Shown here one piece after another: positions 22,975-32,719 of a stretch of DNA of 64,000 nt. The DNA is from Petaurus breviceps papuanus. Taxonomy: Eukaryota > Chordata > Mammalia > Diprotodontia > Petauridae. The stretch's first letter is position 1, and the number at the start of each line of letters is the position of its first letter. Position numbers and translations under genes: made by a program. Where the stretch lies: contig JAMXIF010001253.1 of the NCBI GenBank assembly GCA_028583685.1, positions 71,292,989 through 71,356,988 of the forward strand, read 5' to 3'. The notes beneath the pieces were generated by a model, which did no database searches, was not told the DNA's origin, and saw only the letters and a program-made list of their open reading frames with translations.

Positions 22975-23208
22975 ATTATTGTTGTTCCATTGTGTCTGAC
23001 TTTTCATGACCCCGTTTAGGGTTTTCTTGGCAAAGATACTAGAGTGATTTTTTTTGTTTTACAGATGAGGAAACTGAGGCAAACTGAGGCAAAAAATTAA
23101 GTGACCTCCCCAGGGTCACATAGCTAGTGTCTGAGGCAGGATTTGAACTCATAAAGAGGAGTCTTCCTGACTCTAGCACAAGTACTCTATCTGCTGCACC
23201 ACATAACT
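22975..23208 (-). mobile_element. Long-form marsupial CORE-SINE, antisense
   Basis: TTGTTCCATTGTGTCTGAC, ACAGATGAGGAAACTGAGGC (with the GAGGCAAACT block duplicated) and CTCTATCTGCTGCACCAC. It lies tail-to-tail with the copy at 22,665-22,925, only 50 bases apart. Confidence 0.87.
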
Positions 23209-23665
23209 TCTTAGTGCCTAGTAAGCATTTGAATGCTTTTTCAGACGTACAGCTTATAATTCCTCATTATCTTATCTTTTCATACTACTGTTTAATATTA
23301 TAAGATTGTCTTGATAGCTGTATTTGACTTGTTGTTTTCTTCATTAGTTCAGTCTATTGCAAAATAACCCATGGGTTAACAGTTTTACAAAACTGATTTC
23401 CCATCGACAAGCAATAACGAAGCTATGTGCAATTCCTGACTTTTAAGAATTCAAAAATTGTTATACCAGCTGATGGATAATTAGAGAATGCAGCATTTAG
23501 AAGACTAACAATTGGCCAGATAGAATTTGAGTCATGTCAAATTCATCTTAAAAGAAACATAGGTTCAAATTGGGACAGCCTGATACTGGCTAAAGTTAAA
23601 ATGACTAATGCTTCCTTAACTTTACCAAACTTATTTTACTAAGTGGCTACATTTTTTAAAAGACG
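23209..23665. other. Unassigned AT-rich sequence
   Basis: Nothing recognised. Confidence 0.4.
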
Positions 23666-23674
23666 TGAAACCTT

Positions 23675-23846
23675 TGAGGTGGCTAGGTGGCTCAGTGAAT
23701 AGAGTACCAGCCCTGGAATGAGGAGGACTTGAGTTCAAATATGGCCTCAGATACTTAACACATAAGCTAGCCATGTGACCTTGGGCAAGTCACTTTAACC
23801 CCAATTGCCCTGCCTTCCCGCCTCCAAAAGACAAAAAAAAAAATCT
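23675..23846 (+). mobile_element. Marsupial tRNA-derived SINE
   Basis: GGTGGCTAGGTGGCTCAGTG start, GAGTTCAAAT, CACTTTAACCCCAATTGCC and an A-tail. The 9-bp duplication TGAAACCTT is at 23,666-23,674 and 23,847-23,855. Confidence 0.92.
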
Positions 23847-23934
23847 TGAAACCTTCAGTATTTAATAGTTTTATAACACTTTTCTCTTGGTTTTCCTTCC
23901 TGTCTGATCAGTCTTTGAAAGTCTTCTTAATAAT

Positions 23935-24207
23935 GATAATGATGATGATAGAAATGATCATTGTATAGCTAACTTTTGTATAGCACTTTACAGTTTCCAC
24001 AGCACTTTACAAAAGTCATTTTGTCTTCACAAAAGTGTAGAAGGTAGGTGCTATTATTATCCCACTTTATAGATTATAGATGAGGACACTGAGGCAGACT
24101 TGCCCAGGTCACATCACACAAATAGTAAAGACCTGAGATTGGATTTGAACTCAGATTGACCTGCCCCTAGGTCTGGTGCTCTATCAGCTGCCCCACCTAG
24201 CTGCCTC
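23935..24207 (-). mobile_element. MIR-type SINE, antisense
   Basis: GCACTTTACAAAAGTCATTTTG, GATGAGGACACTGAGGCAG and GCTGCCCCACCTAGCTGCC in order. Confidence 0.8.
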
Positions 24208-24219
24208 TGCACTGTGGTA

Positions 24220-24395
24220 CAGTGTAAATGGTGCTAGATTTGGGCTTTCTTTTGAATCCTATCTCTGCCAGTTACTAAAGGTGTGACATTTCTGGACCTT
24301 GGTTTATTTATTTGTAAATATTTGTAAAATAAACTGGTGAAACTATATGGCTTCTAAGGTTCCTTCCACCTCAACTTTTGATTCTGTCATCTGTG
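24220..24395 (+). mobile_element. MIR-like SINE
   Basis: TTTGAATCCTATCTCTGCCAG, GTGTGACATTTCTGGACCTTGG and CTTCTAAGGTTCCTTCCACCTC follow MIR order. Confidence 0.6.
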
Positions 24396-24840
24396 TTGAA
24401 GGTCGTGGAAGATGTGAATTTCAGGGAGCACAGTAGGGAGGAACAGATAGTACATGAAGGAGAGTATTATACAAATTAGACTAAAGCATTTGTATTTTAT
24501 CCTGTAGGCAATATGGAATCTCTGAAGGCTTTTTAACCTGGGAAGTCATATGTATATCCAGGCCTCTGGACATTAGGAAGGTTATATGGGTAGACATATG
24601 AAGGTTGGATTGAAGAGAGGAGACATTGGAGGCAGGGAGACCAGCAGCCAGGTGAGATGTAATGAGGACCTGAACAAAGAAAGTCATCATGAATGAATGA
24701 AGCATTTATTAAAGGCTCACTTTATGGAAAAAAATTTTTTTTAACAATCTCACTGTATACAAAGCAACGTGTGGCGAAACAAAAAAAAAAACAATCCCTG
24801 CTCACATTCTAATGAGGAAGACAACCCTTATGGAGGTTTC
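24396..24840 (-). mobile_element. L2-like LINE fragments, antisense
   Basis: 24,396-24,690 aligns with the antisense L2 RT region (GTATTTTATCCTGTAGGCAA; GGAGACATTGGAGGCAGGGAGACC). At 24,693 a new L2 terminus begins (AATGAATGAAGCATTTATTAAAGG). Confidence 0.6.
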
Positions 24841-24955
24841 CACTGAAAGTCAGATGGAAGGGCATGGTTGCCATGACACCCAGGGTGAAGCAGCAAAGCA
24901 GATGGTAGTGTCCCCTCTTCTGTTGAGGGACGACCTTCCTCATAATCATCAAGAC
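24841..24955. other. Unassigned
   Basis: No repeat recognised. Confidence 0.3.
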
Positions 24956-25735
24956 TCACAGCTCCTTTGTCATTCTTGACTCCTCACTTGTATCCACCTC
25001 TCTTGTCCAGTCTAGTCAGATTTGTTATCTTAAGCTTCACATCTGTCTTATAGGTCCCCCTTTTCTCCATTCACACAACCACCAACCTTATACAGGCCTT
25101 TCCCACTATCCATCTGGACTAGTACAGTACCCTTCTGGATATTATCCCTTCTTGTCCAATCTATCCTCCACTCAACTGCCAGAATTATGTTCCTTAAGTG
25201 CAGTGCAGACTATGCCACTCCCTTGAGCTCAACAGACTCTAGTGGCTTTCTATTCCATACTCCATGATCACATAGAAAAATGTCCTCTTTGGAGTATATA
25301 TAAAAATAGCTCTTCACAACCTGTCCTATTCTTACCTTTCCCTTCTTTTCAAACCTTAGTCTATACCCTCTACAATCTAGCTACACTAACATGCTCATAG
25401 ATTTGCTTCAATACTCACATTTGGCACTCCATAGCCTAACTCCATCCTTTTTCACTGGCTGACTCCAATGCCTGAAATGTTCTCCCTTTGATTCCTAGTT
25501 TCCCTGGTTTCCTTCAAGACTCCACAGATCTACCTAATGCAGGAGGCTTTTTACAATCTCCTCTTCCCTTCTTCCCCTCAAATATATCTTGTATGTACCT
25601 AGTTATTTGTCTGGTATCTCCATTAGAATATGAACCCCTTGTGAGCAGTTCCCATATTTTACCTTTTTTTGGTCTCCCTAACACTAAGCACCTATTTATT
25701 ATATACCAGGCAAGATGGTAAAGTTATAGTTCACT
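24956..25735 (+). mobile_element. L2-like LINE 3' region
   Basis: Order of blocks follows a sense L2 3' part: GACTCCTCACTTG.., GGATATTATCCC.., CTCCATCCTTTTTCACTGGC, AATGTTCTCCC, TTCCTTCAAGACTCCACAGATC, ATGAACCCCTTGTGAGCAG and ACTAAGCACCTATTTATTATATACC. No intact frame. Confidence 0.7.
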
Positions 25736-26428
25736 CTGCAATATCACTTCTTGAAGTCTACCTGTTCTTTAATAATATTCATCAAAATGACGTTAAGCAT
25801 GAATGGAGATGATTCTCATTACATTTTTAAGTAAACATGCCTAAAACGTAGGCATATGAGTTGGTAGTCATTAATGTTCTTTTGGTTACCTATTTTCAGT
25901 ACTAATATTGTTTGAAATATTTTCTACATTTGTTGTATCTTCCCCTCTTTTAAATGCCTAGTGAATCCTTTAACACCCTCACAGTTATGTCACCGTAAGT
26001 AGGACTCTCCTCCATATACACTGATTAAATTTGGCTGCTTTTCCCATCCAATTCTTTTTAGATGCAATTTTAATTCTTCTGTAAGCACATTCAGGACAAT
26101 AATGTTAAGAGTTATCAAATGGGAATCTTTTGTCCTTTATGGTAAAAACTGTCATAAAAATCTTTGCAGATCTTTTCCATTTTTTCTTCTAAGAGTTGTC
26201 CTTCCATTTTCATACTTCAAGTTCCTTATAGAACAATTTGCCATAATTGCTTCTTTCCAAACTTTCTTTCAATTGGTCTTATCCTCTACTGTTCTCTCTA
26301 CTTTTATGAGGCAATACTGTTCATACTCTTCCATCATCTTTCTTATAGAAATATTACCCATTCTTATTCTAAGACAATGTTGCCTCTGGCCATTCTTTTC
26401 CCCTGTTTGATAAAGGAAATAAAGTAGT
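25736..26428 (-). mobile_element. RTE-like LINE fragment, antisense
   Basis: On the minus strand 26,428-26,140 reads RQHCLKIRIGNISIRKMMEEYEQY followed by KTN and further basic sequence, typical of the segment between endonuclease and RT in RTE/BovB-type LINEs. The remainder towards 25,736 is decayed RT-side sequence. The + strand frames here are antisense shadows. Confidence 0.55.
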
Positions 26429-26429
26429 T

Positions 26430-26670
26430 GATGACTGAGGCACTTTTAAGGGATGTGAAAGAGCAGAACAGGAAGGAGCAGAGCAGACAAAAGCTGGAGC
26501 AGAGATGGGACCAAGCATAACTGAAAGGGAGAATGCTTATGATTTCAGCACTCTGTAGTTCTCTTGTCTGTTGGATGGCAGACAAAAGCATCCTGTCTGT
26601 TTTTAGATAGAAGTCCTGAAAGAGGACTTTACTGTAGTTACAGAAGCCCTGAAACAGAACTTTACTGCTA
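26430..26670 (+). mobile_element. LTR fragment, same family as 30,495-31,207
   Basis: Aligns by eye with the reverse complement of 30,840-31,040 (shared AGCATCCTGTCTGTTTTTAGA, GAATGCTTATGATTTCAGCACTCTGTA). A fossil LTR piece of a dispersed family. Confidence 0.7.
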
Positions 26671-26733
26671 TTTTCTACATTTGTTATACCTTCCCCTCTT
26701 TTAAATGCCTTGTGAATCCTTTAACACCCTCAT
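26671..26733 (-). repeat. Second copy of a 62-base RTE segment
   Basis: Nearly identical to 25,918-25,981 (TTCTACATTTGTT, CCCCTCTTTTAAATGCC, GTGAATCCTTTAACACCCTC). Direct orientation, about 750 bases apart, with the LTR piece just left of it and a SINE just right. Confidence 0.85.
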
Positions 26734-26737
26734 AAAT

Positions 26738-26864
26738 GCGGTTAAGTGACTTGACCAAGGTCTCACAGCTAGTAGAGTGTGTTAAGTGTCTGAGGCCAGA
26801 TTTGCACTCAGGTCCTCCTGACTTCAGGGATGGTGGTCTATTCACTGCACCACCTAGCTGCCCC
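26738..26864 (-). mobile_element. Marsupial tRNA-derived SINE, antisense
   Basis: GGTTAAGTGACTTGACCAAGG, CTCAGGTCCTCCTGACTTCAGG and CACCTAGCTGCCCC. Confidence 0.88.
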
Positions 26865-27204
26865 ATCATATAATTTATTATAAAATATCTCTACATCTTA
26901 ATTATCAGCCATCAGTGTTGCTTCATTAGCAGAAATTATTTTCATGGTGATCTTTTTGGAAGTACTTGTGATGAGTCCTGCATTATCAGATCACCAGAAG
27001 TCCTATTAGATAGCATTTCTTTAACATGTTTATTAAAATATATGTCTAACTTATAGTAAATCAAGAGAAGCTTTGAAGTCACCATTTGCTATATAAAACT
27101 CAACGATTTATTATGAGCCAGCCTTTAGTTACATATTTTATTAATAGAACACAACTAACTTTGGATTGGAAATACAAATGATGACTTAATTAATGATTAA
27201 ACTT
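26865..27204. other. Unassigned AT-rich sequence
   Basis: Nothing recognised; possibly continuing RTE-like decay. Confidence 0.35.
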
Positions 27205-27483
27205 TTTCCATTTCTTTTTTTAACTTTTTTCTTTTCAAATGCTTTATTAACTGCTAGTTTACATCATTCATTTCCACAAGATTTCGAGTTACAAATTTTT
27301 TCCCTGTTTTCCCCCTACCCACCACCCCAAAATAGTGATCCCACTGGATATCCTCTCCTCCAATCTGCTCTCTCCCATATCTTCTCCCATACCCCCTCCA
27401 AATTTCCAGTAGGGCACGGTGGATTTCTACGCCTCAATGGCTGTATACCTTATTTCCCACTTACATGTAAAATAATATTGACA

Positions 27484-27530
27484 ATAGTATATATGTGTGT
27501 ATGTATGTATATATATATATATATATATTT
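27484..27530. repeat. GT/AT microsatellite
   Basis: TATGTGTG and TATATATA repeats within the HAL1-like 3' part. Confidence 0.9.
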
Positions 27531-28129
27531 GAAACATTTGATTTTAAAGCTTTGAATTCCAGATTCATTCCCTTCCTCCCTTATCACCCACCATTACTGG
27601 GAAGATAAGCAATTCAGTATAGGTGTACATGTGTAGCTATGCAAAACATTTCCATGGTGGATATATTGCAAAAGATTGACTCTATTTCCTTCCCTCCTAT
27701 CCCACCTGCCACTTGTTCTATTCTCCTGTACCTTTTTAAAAGTGGGTGCTTCCAACTTCCCTCTCCCCCAGCCTGCCCTTCCTTCCATCATCCCCCCTCT
27801 CATCCCCGTCCCCCCTACTCTCCTGTAGGGTGAGATACCCTATTTACTGTGTATGTCATTCCCTCCCTAAGGCAAATTCAATGAGAATAAGGTTGACCCA
27901 TTTCCTTTTGCCTTCCTGTTCTTCCCCTCCATTGTGACCATTTTCCCTTGCCTCTTCTATATGAGATAGATTACCCCATTCTGTCTCTCCTCATCTCCTC
28001 TCATTATATTCCTCTTTCACCTCTTAATTTCACCTTTTAAGTATCATCCCTTCCTATTAAATTGGTCCTGTTCCTTCTATCTATGTATACCTGTACACAT
28101 ATATACACACATTCACATATGTATTCATA

Positions 28130-28205
28130 TGTCTATATACCCTCCTATATAGACATATATATGTATGTGTGTGTGTGTGTATACACACACACACACACAC
28201 ACATT
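28130..28205. repeat. TATG/TG-CA microsatellite with palindromic centre
   Basis: (TG)n followed directly by TATA and (CA)n at about 28,164-28,202, so the tract is its own reverse complement. It lies inside the HAL1-like spacer. Confidence 0.9.
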
Positions 28206-28379
28206 TCTATTCCCTTCAATTTTTCTCATACTGAGAAAAGTTTCATAAGTTACAATGATCATTTTTCCATGTAGGAATGTAAATAGTTCAACTTTGATAA
28301 GTTCCTTATGATTTCTTTTCTCTGTTTACCTTCTCCTGCTTCTCTTGCTTCTTGTATCTGAATGTCAGATTTTCTCTTC

Positions 28380-29407
28380 AACTTTGGTTTTTTCATCAAG
28401 AATACTTGAAAGTCCTCTATTCCACTGAATGACCATATTTCCCCCTAAAACATGATACTCAATTTTGCTGGGTAGGTGATTCTTGGTTTTAATCCCAGCT
28501 CCTCTGACCTCCAGAATATCATATTCCAAGCCCTTTGATCCCTCAGTGTAGAAGCTGCCAGATCCTGAGTTATCCTGATTGTGTTTCCACAGTATTCAAA
28601 TTGTTTCTTCCTGGTGGCTTGTAATATTTTGTCCTTGATCTGGGAATTCCAGAACCTGGCTTTAATATTCCTAGGAGTTTTCTTTTTGGGATCTTTTTCA
28701 GGAGGTGATCGGTGGATTCTTTCATTCTCTATTTTGCCCTCTGGTTCTAAAACATCAGGGCAATTTTCCTTGAAGGATGATTTCTAGGTTCTTTTTTTGA
28801 TCATGGCTTTCATGAAGTCCAATAATTTTTAAATTATCTCTCCTGAATCTATTTTCCAGGTCATTGGTTTCCCAATGAGATATTTCACATTGCCTTCTAC
28901 TTTTTCATTTGTTTGGATCTGTTTAATTGTATCTTAATTATGCATAAAGTCACCAGCTTCCCTTTGTTCCAATCTAATTCTGAAGGAATGATTCTCTTCA
29001 GTGAGCTTTTGAGATTCTTTTGCCATCTGGCAAATTTGGCTTTTGACATCATTCTTCTCCTCATTGCCTTTTTGAGCCTCTTTTGCCATCTGAGTTAGTC
29101 TATTTTTTAAGGTGTTATTTTCTTCAGTCAGGTTGTTGACTCTCATTTCATAATTTTCTTGTATCATTCTCATTTCTCTTCCCAATTTTTCCTCCAATTC
29201 TCTTATTTGGTTTTCAGAATCCTTCGTAAGCTCCTCTATGGACTGTAACCAGCTCCTATTTTTCTTGGGAGCTTTTGGTGCAGGAGTTCTGATTTTGCTG
29301 TCTTCCTCCTGTTCCATGCTTTGATCCTTTTTGTTCCCAAAATAGGAGTGTAAAGTTGGGTTGCTCTCTTTGCTTTGCCTCCTTTGCCTGCTCATTTTGC
29401 CATTCAA
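28380..29407 (-). pseudogene. ORF1 of the HAL1-like element, broken
   Basis: The frame from Met at 29,407 starts MNGKMSRQRRQSKESNPTL and is open for 157 codons through a coiled coil (repeated TEEN and QMAKE-type heptads), ending at 28,934. Beyond, ORF1-like RRM and C-terminal sequence can be followed to about 28,380 (reverse-complement blocks such as TTTTCCAGGTCATTGG and CCAGGAGTTTTC-like text), but in broken frames. Like L1 ORF1p it would be a coiled-coil RNA-binding protein; HAL1 elements rely on L1 ORF2p in trans. Confidence 0.7.
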
Positions 29408-30272
29408 TTACTTGACTTTTGAGCTTTTTGCCACAGTAGGACTCTGCCACCAGACAGGGGATCTTCGTCCCAAATTCTGGGGTTTTCTCAGCTACCAAAG
29501 GTTTTAGTTGGATGCCCTCTCTGAAACCTCCACATGCTCTGGTAAGCTGGTCACACACCCCAGGACCTCCACCCTAGACCGCAATCCAGGTCCAAGCAGG
29601 TCAAAGCAAGAGTGATTACCCCTCAGACTGGTTACTTGGTCCCCCTACAATTTGCAGGACAGGAGGTGAAGCTGCTATGGGGTGGTGGCCGCCAGGCAGC
29701 GCCTCAGTGGTTTCTCGCCCCCAGGGTCAAAGGTCAGCCTTACTCCGAAACTACTAAATCCCAAAGTCCACACTGCACTGAGTTCTCACTTTGTCCTTAG
29801 CATCTATGGGTTGATAATTCTGGAAACCGCCACAGCTGCCAATGATCTGGAGTCCCTCCAGCCACCGGCTGGTCAGGCCCTCCCTGGGCCTAAAACCTCT
29901 GGCTCGAGCAAGGCTGAGTGAGCTCCCAGAGTGCTGTGCTGGCTGATTCCTGCCAGCCTGCCAGGCTATCCTCGGCAAGAGGTTAGCTTCTCTGTCATTT
30001 TGTGGGTTCTGTAGCTCCAAAGCTTGTTCATATTCACCTTTTACATGAATTGGAGGAGATGGAAGAGGACACCTGCGGAAGTACTGTTTCTACTCCACGA
30101 TCTTGACTCCATCATATATTTCTATATAAGTAAAAATAAAAATGACTAATTATTTCACATTGTATGATAATTATAAATTTCCTCAATTTGAAGATTCTCA
30201 GTTAAAAGAGCTTAGAAGCTTGAAAATTATAGACATTATGGAGTTTTGAAACATTTTAAAAATTAAAATCAG

Positions 30273-30427
30273 GGGCGGCCAGGTGGCACAGTGAAGAGAG
30301 TACCGGCCCTGGAGTCAGGAGAGCCTGAGTTCAAATCCAGCCTCAAGACACTTAACACAAAAAAGTAGCCATGTGACCTTGGGCAAGTCACTTAACCCCC
30401 ATTGCCCTGCCTTCCCCCCTCCAAAAA
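30273..30427 (+). mobile_element. Marsupial tRNA-derived SINE
   Basis: Starts GGGCGGCCAGGTGGCACAG, has GAGTTCAAATCCAG and CACTTAACCCCCATTGCCC. The 15-bp duplication AAAAATTAAAATCAG is at 30,258-30,272 and 30,428-30,442. Confidence 0.95.
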
Positions 30428-30494
30428 AAAAATTAAAATCAGAAAATACATATTTTAGCTTATGGAGTATTTTAATAGAGGCAGATAGGTGGTT

Positions 30495-31207
30495 TGGTGG
30501 AAGTACTAAAGGTACTTTAGGTGGAAGGCTGACTTAAAACCCCATGGCTCCTCTTCCACAGGTGATTCTTCCCTGGATTCACCCAACTCTTGCCTGGGTT
30601 CACAGGTAGATGGCTATTCTCTGATTCTATATCTCAGCTTACTGTTCTGCTCCAAGCTCTTCAAAGTTTCTGTTTCTAGGAAGACAATGCTTAACAGAGC
30701 CACAATAATATTTATACACATTGCCAGCTCTATCATCTCAATTCGCTTTCTGTCTGACAAAATAACACAAATCAACAGACAAGGCTTCTGTCTGAGAAAT
30801 CCAACACAAATCAACAGTTAAGTCCCAGGACTTCTATAACAGCAGTAAAGTCATCTTTCAGTACTTCTCTCTAAAAACAACAGACAGGATGCTTTTTTCT
30901 GACAGACCAACAGAATGTTACAGAGTACTGAAATTACAAGCATTTTCCCTCTCAGTTCTGCTTGATTCCAGCTTTGCTCAAGTTTTTCTCTCCTCTGAGC
31001 CTTTCTGTTCCACCCTTCCTGCTCTGTTCTTTTGGCATGCTCCTCCTACCATGGACTCCATGTGATGACATCAGGCTTATTAAGGGTAACACAATGTATA
31101 CTATTTCCAACAAAGTCTTGATACAATCAAAGGTGAGGCTCAAAGGCACCTGAATAACTGAAACAAGCAGCAAAGTACTACTTTGCTAGCCATCACAGCC
31201 TCCAACA
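30495..31207 (-). mobile_element. LTR of an ERV-L-like element, antisense
   Basis: On the minus strand it begins TGTTGGAGG (31,207). It shares with the LTR at 55,106-55,565 a block around the CACATGGAG motif and the block before the 3' end (GAGAT..AGA..TG.CAAT). A second copy of its middle part is at 26,430-26,670. The left boundary is uncertain. It appears to interrupt a SINE whose tail follows at 31,208-31,318. Fossil LTR, no internal region seen. Confidence 0.65.
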
Positions 31208-31318
31208 ATTACTAGCTGTGTGACCCTGGGTACATTATTTAACCTCTGTCTGCCAGTTTCCTTATCTGTAAAATGAGTTGGAAAAGGAAATGGCAAACCT
31301 CTCCAGTATCTTTAAGAG
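31208..31318 (+). mobile_element. SINE 3' part (CORE half)
   Basis: ACTAGCTGTGTGACCCTGGG, CAGTTTCCTTATCTGTAAAATG and GGAAATGGCAAACCTCTCC. A possible head of the same SINE lies at 30,478-30,494. Confidence 0.75.
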
Positions 31319-31329
31319 CTTAATTCCTA

Positions 31330-31842
31330 GGAAAAGCTGTCCGTATCCATTGCTCTCATTTTCTTCCTCTCCTTCACTTCCCATTATTTTGCAGTTTGGC
31401 TTCATCACTCAACTGAAACTGCTTTCTCCAAAGTTACCTGTGTTGTTTTTTTTTTTAATTGCCCCATCATATGGCCTTTTCTTAAACCTTACCTTTCATG
31501 ACTTTTCTGCAGCATTTTTACACTGTTGATCACACTCTCCTCCTGAATACTTTCTCTCCTCTGGGTTTTCATAATACTGCTTTATCTTGGTTCTTTACTT
31601 GCTTCTGACTGCTTTCTCAGTCTCCTTTGTTAATTGATCATCCATATCATGAACACTAAGTATGAGTATACTCCAGAGCTCTGTCCTAAGTCCACTTCTA
31701 TTCTCTATACCCTCTCACTTGGTGACATTCACCCCATTGATTTAATTATCATCTCTATACAAATGACTCTCATATCTAAAGTATCTAAACTTTTTCTCTG
31801 TTCTAATCTCCACATGGGATTCTACTATTGTCTAGTGAATGT
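31330..31842 (+). mobile_element. L2-like LINE RT fragment
   Basis: Conceptual reading contains HDFSAAF and, in another frame, DHTLLLNTFSPLGF, resembling the L2 RT motif LDLSAAFDTVDHTLLL. Frames are broken. Confidence 0.7.
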
Positions 31843-32350
31843 TTTTTTTAATTAAATTTTATTTTTTTTCAATTATCACACATTTATTTTTTTCTCCTTC
31901 TTCTCCCCACCATGCCCCAAAGGAAGAAGAAAAAAATAAAAACCAAGTATATTTAATTAGGAAGAACAGATTTGCATATTGGGCATGTCCAAAAATGTCT
32001 CATTCTGCATATTTACTCTTATCACCTCTCTTTCAGGAAGGGGTAGTATTCCACATCATTGATCCTCCAGGATCATGGTTGATCACTGTAGAGTTCTTAT
32101 GTCTTTCATTAATTGTTCTTTTCACAGTGTTTTTATAGGATAATTTGTTTTCCTCGTTCTCACTTCACTCTGTATCATTCATACAAGTCTTCCCAGGTTT
32201 CTCTGAAACTATTTCTTTCAACATTTCTTATAGCGCCATAGTACTTCATTATATTCATATACCATAATTTGTGTAGTCATTTCCTAGTTGTTGGACACCT
32301 CCTTAGCTTCCTACTCTATGTCATATAGGTATCACAATTTTAACATTTCC
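31843..32350 (-). mobile_element. Old L1 3' UTR fragment, antisense
   Basis: Reverse-complement blocks CCCAGGTTTCTCTGAAACTATTTC, TCTTATAGCGCCATAGTA and ATACCATAATTTGTGTAGTCATTTCC mirror the L1 3' UTR seen at 8,400-8,700. Confidence 0.7.
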
Positions 32351-32404
32351 CCCCCCCACCCATATAACTTTTCTTCTCTCCTTTTCCACCTTGAAATATC
32401 TCCT

Positions 32405-32715
32405 AGATGGGTATTTTGAAATGTTCAATAGGCAACTGGTGGTTTTGGGCTGTGGAGAGGTCATAGTTAAGCCCATGGGAGCTGATGACATTATTAGAAA
32501 AGAGTAGTAGAAGAAGACAGCTCAGAAAAGAACCTTGAAGGACACCCAGAGTTACAGGGCAAAATGTGGATAGTGAACCAGCAAATAAGAAGCTATTAGA
32601 TAGGTAGAAACTGCACCAGGAAAGAATAGTTTCACAAAACCTATAGGGGAAAGAATATCAAATATAACAAACAGATCAAGCCCTCACAATATAGAGTAAT
32701 CCCTTTGAACATAAC
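32405..32715 (-). mobile_element. L2-like LINE fragment, antisense
   Basis: AGAAAAGAACCTTGAAGGACACCC and GGAAAGAATAGTTTCACAA-type blocks as in the other antisense L2 copies. Confidence 0.5.
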
Positions 32716-32719
32716 AAAA

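Larger units (their letters stand above)
27205..30112 (-). mobile_element. HAL1-like (half-L1) element, near complete
   Basis: On the minus strand the 5' end (30,112) reads GAGTCAAGATCGTGGAGTAG, homologous to the L1 5' start. There follows a 5' UTR of about 700 bases, ORF1 (about 29,407-28,380), a purine-rich and microsatellite-bearing spacer, and an L1-type 3' UTR (CATGGAAATGTTTTGCATAG near 27,650; AATAAAGCATTTG at about 27,240) ending in an A-rich tail. No endonuclease or RT sequence is present between ORF1 and the 3' UTR. Its length of about 2.9 kb fits a half-L1. No convincing target duplication was found. Confidence 0.75.

Noticed and set aside
26102-26427. 102- and 87-codon + strand frames
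   Set aside because: Antisense of RTE-like LINE sequence.
28062-28274. Regularly spaced short repeats as a CRISPR-like array
   Set aside because: Simple TATG/TG/CA microsatellite in a vertebrate HAL1-like element.
30273-30427. tRNA gene (B-box GAGTTCAAATCC present)
   Set aside because: Part of a SINE with A-tail and target duplication; no cloverleaf can be drawn. The same holds for the other SINEs.
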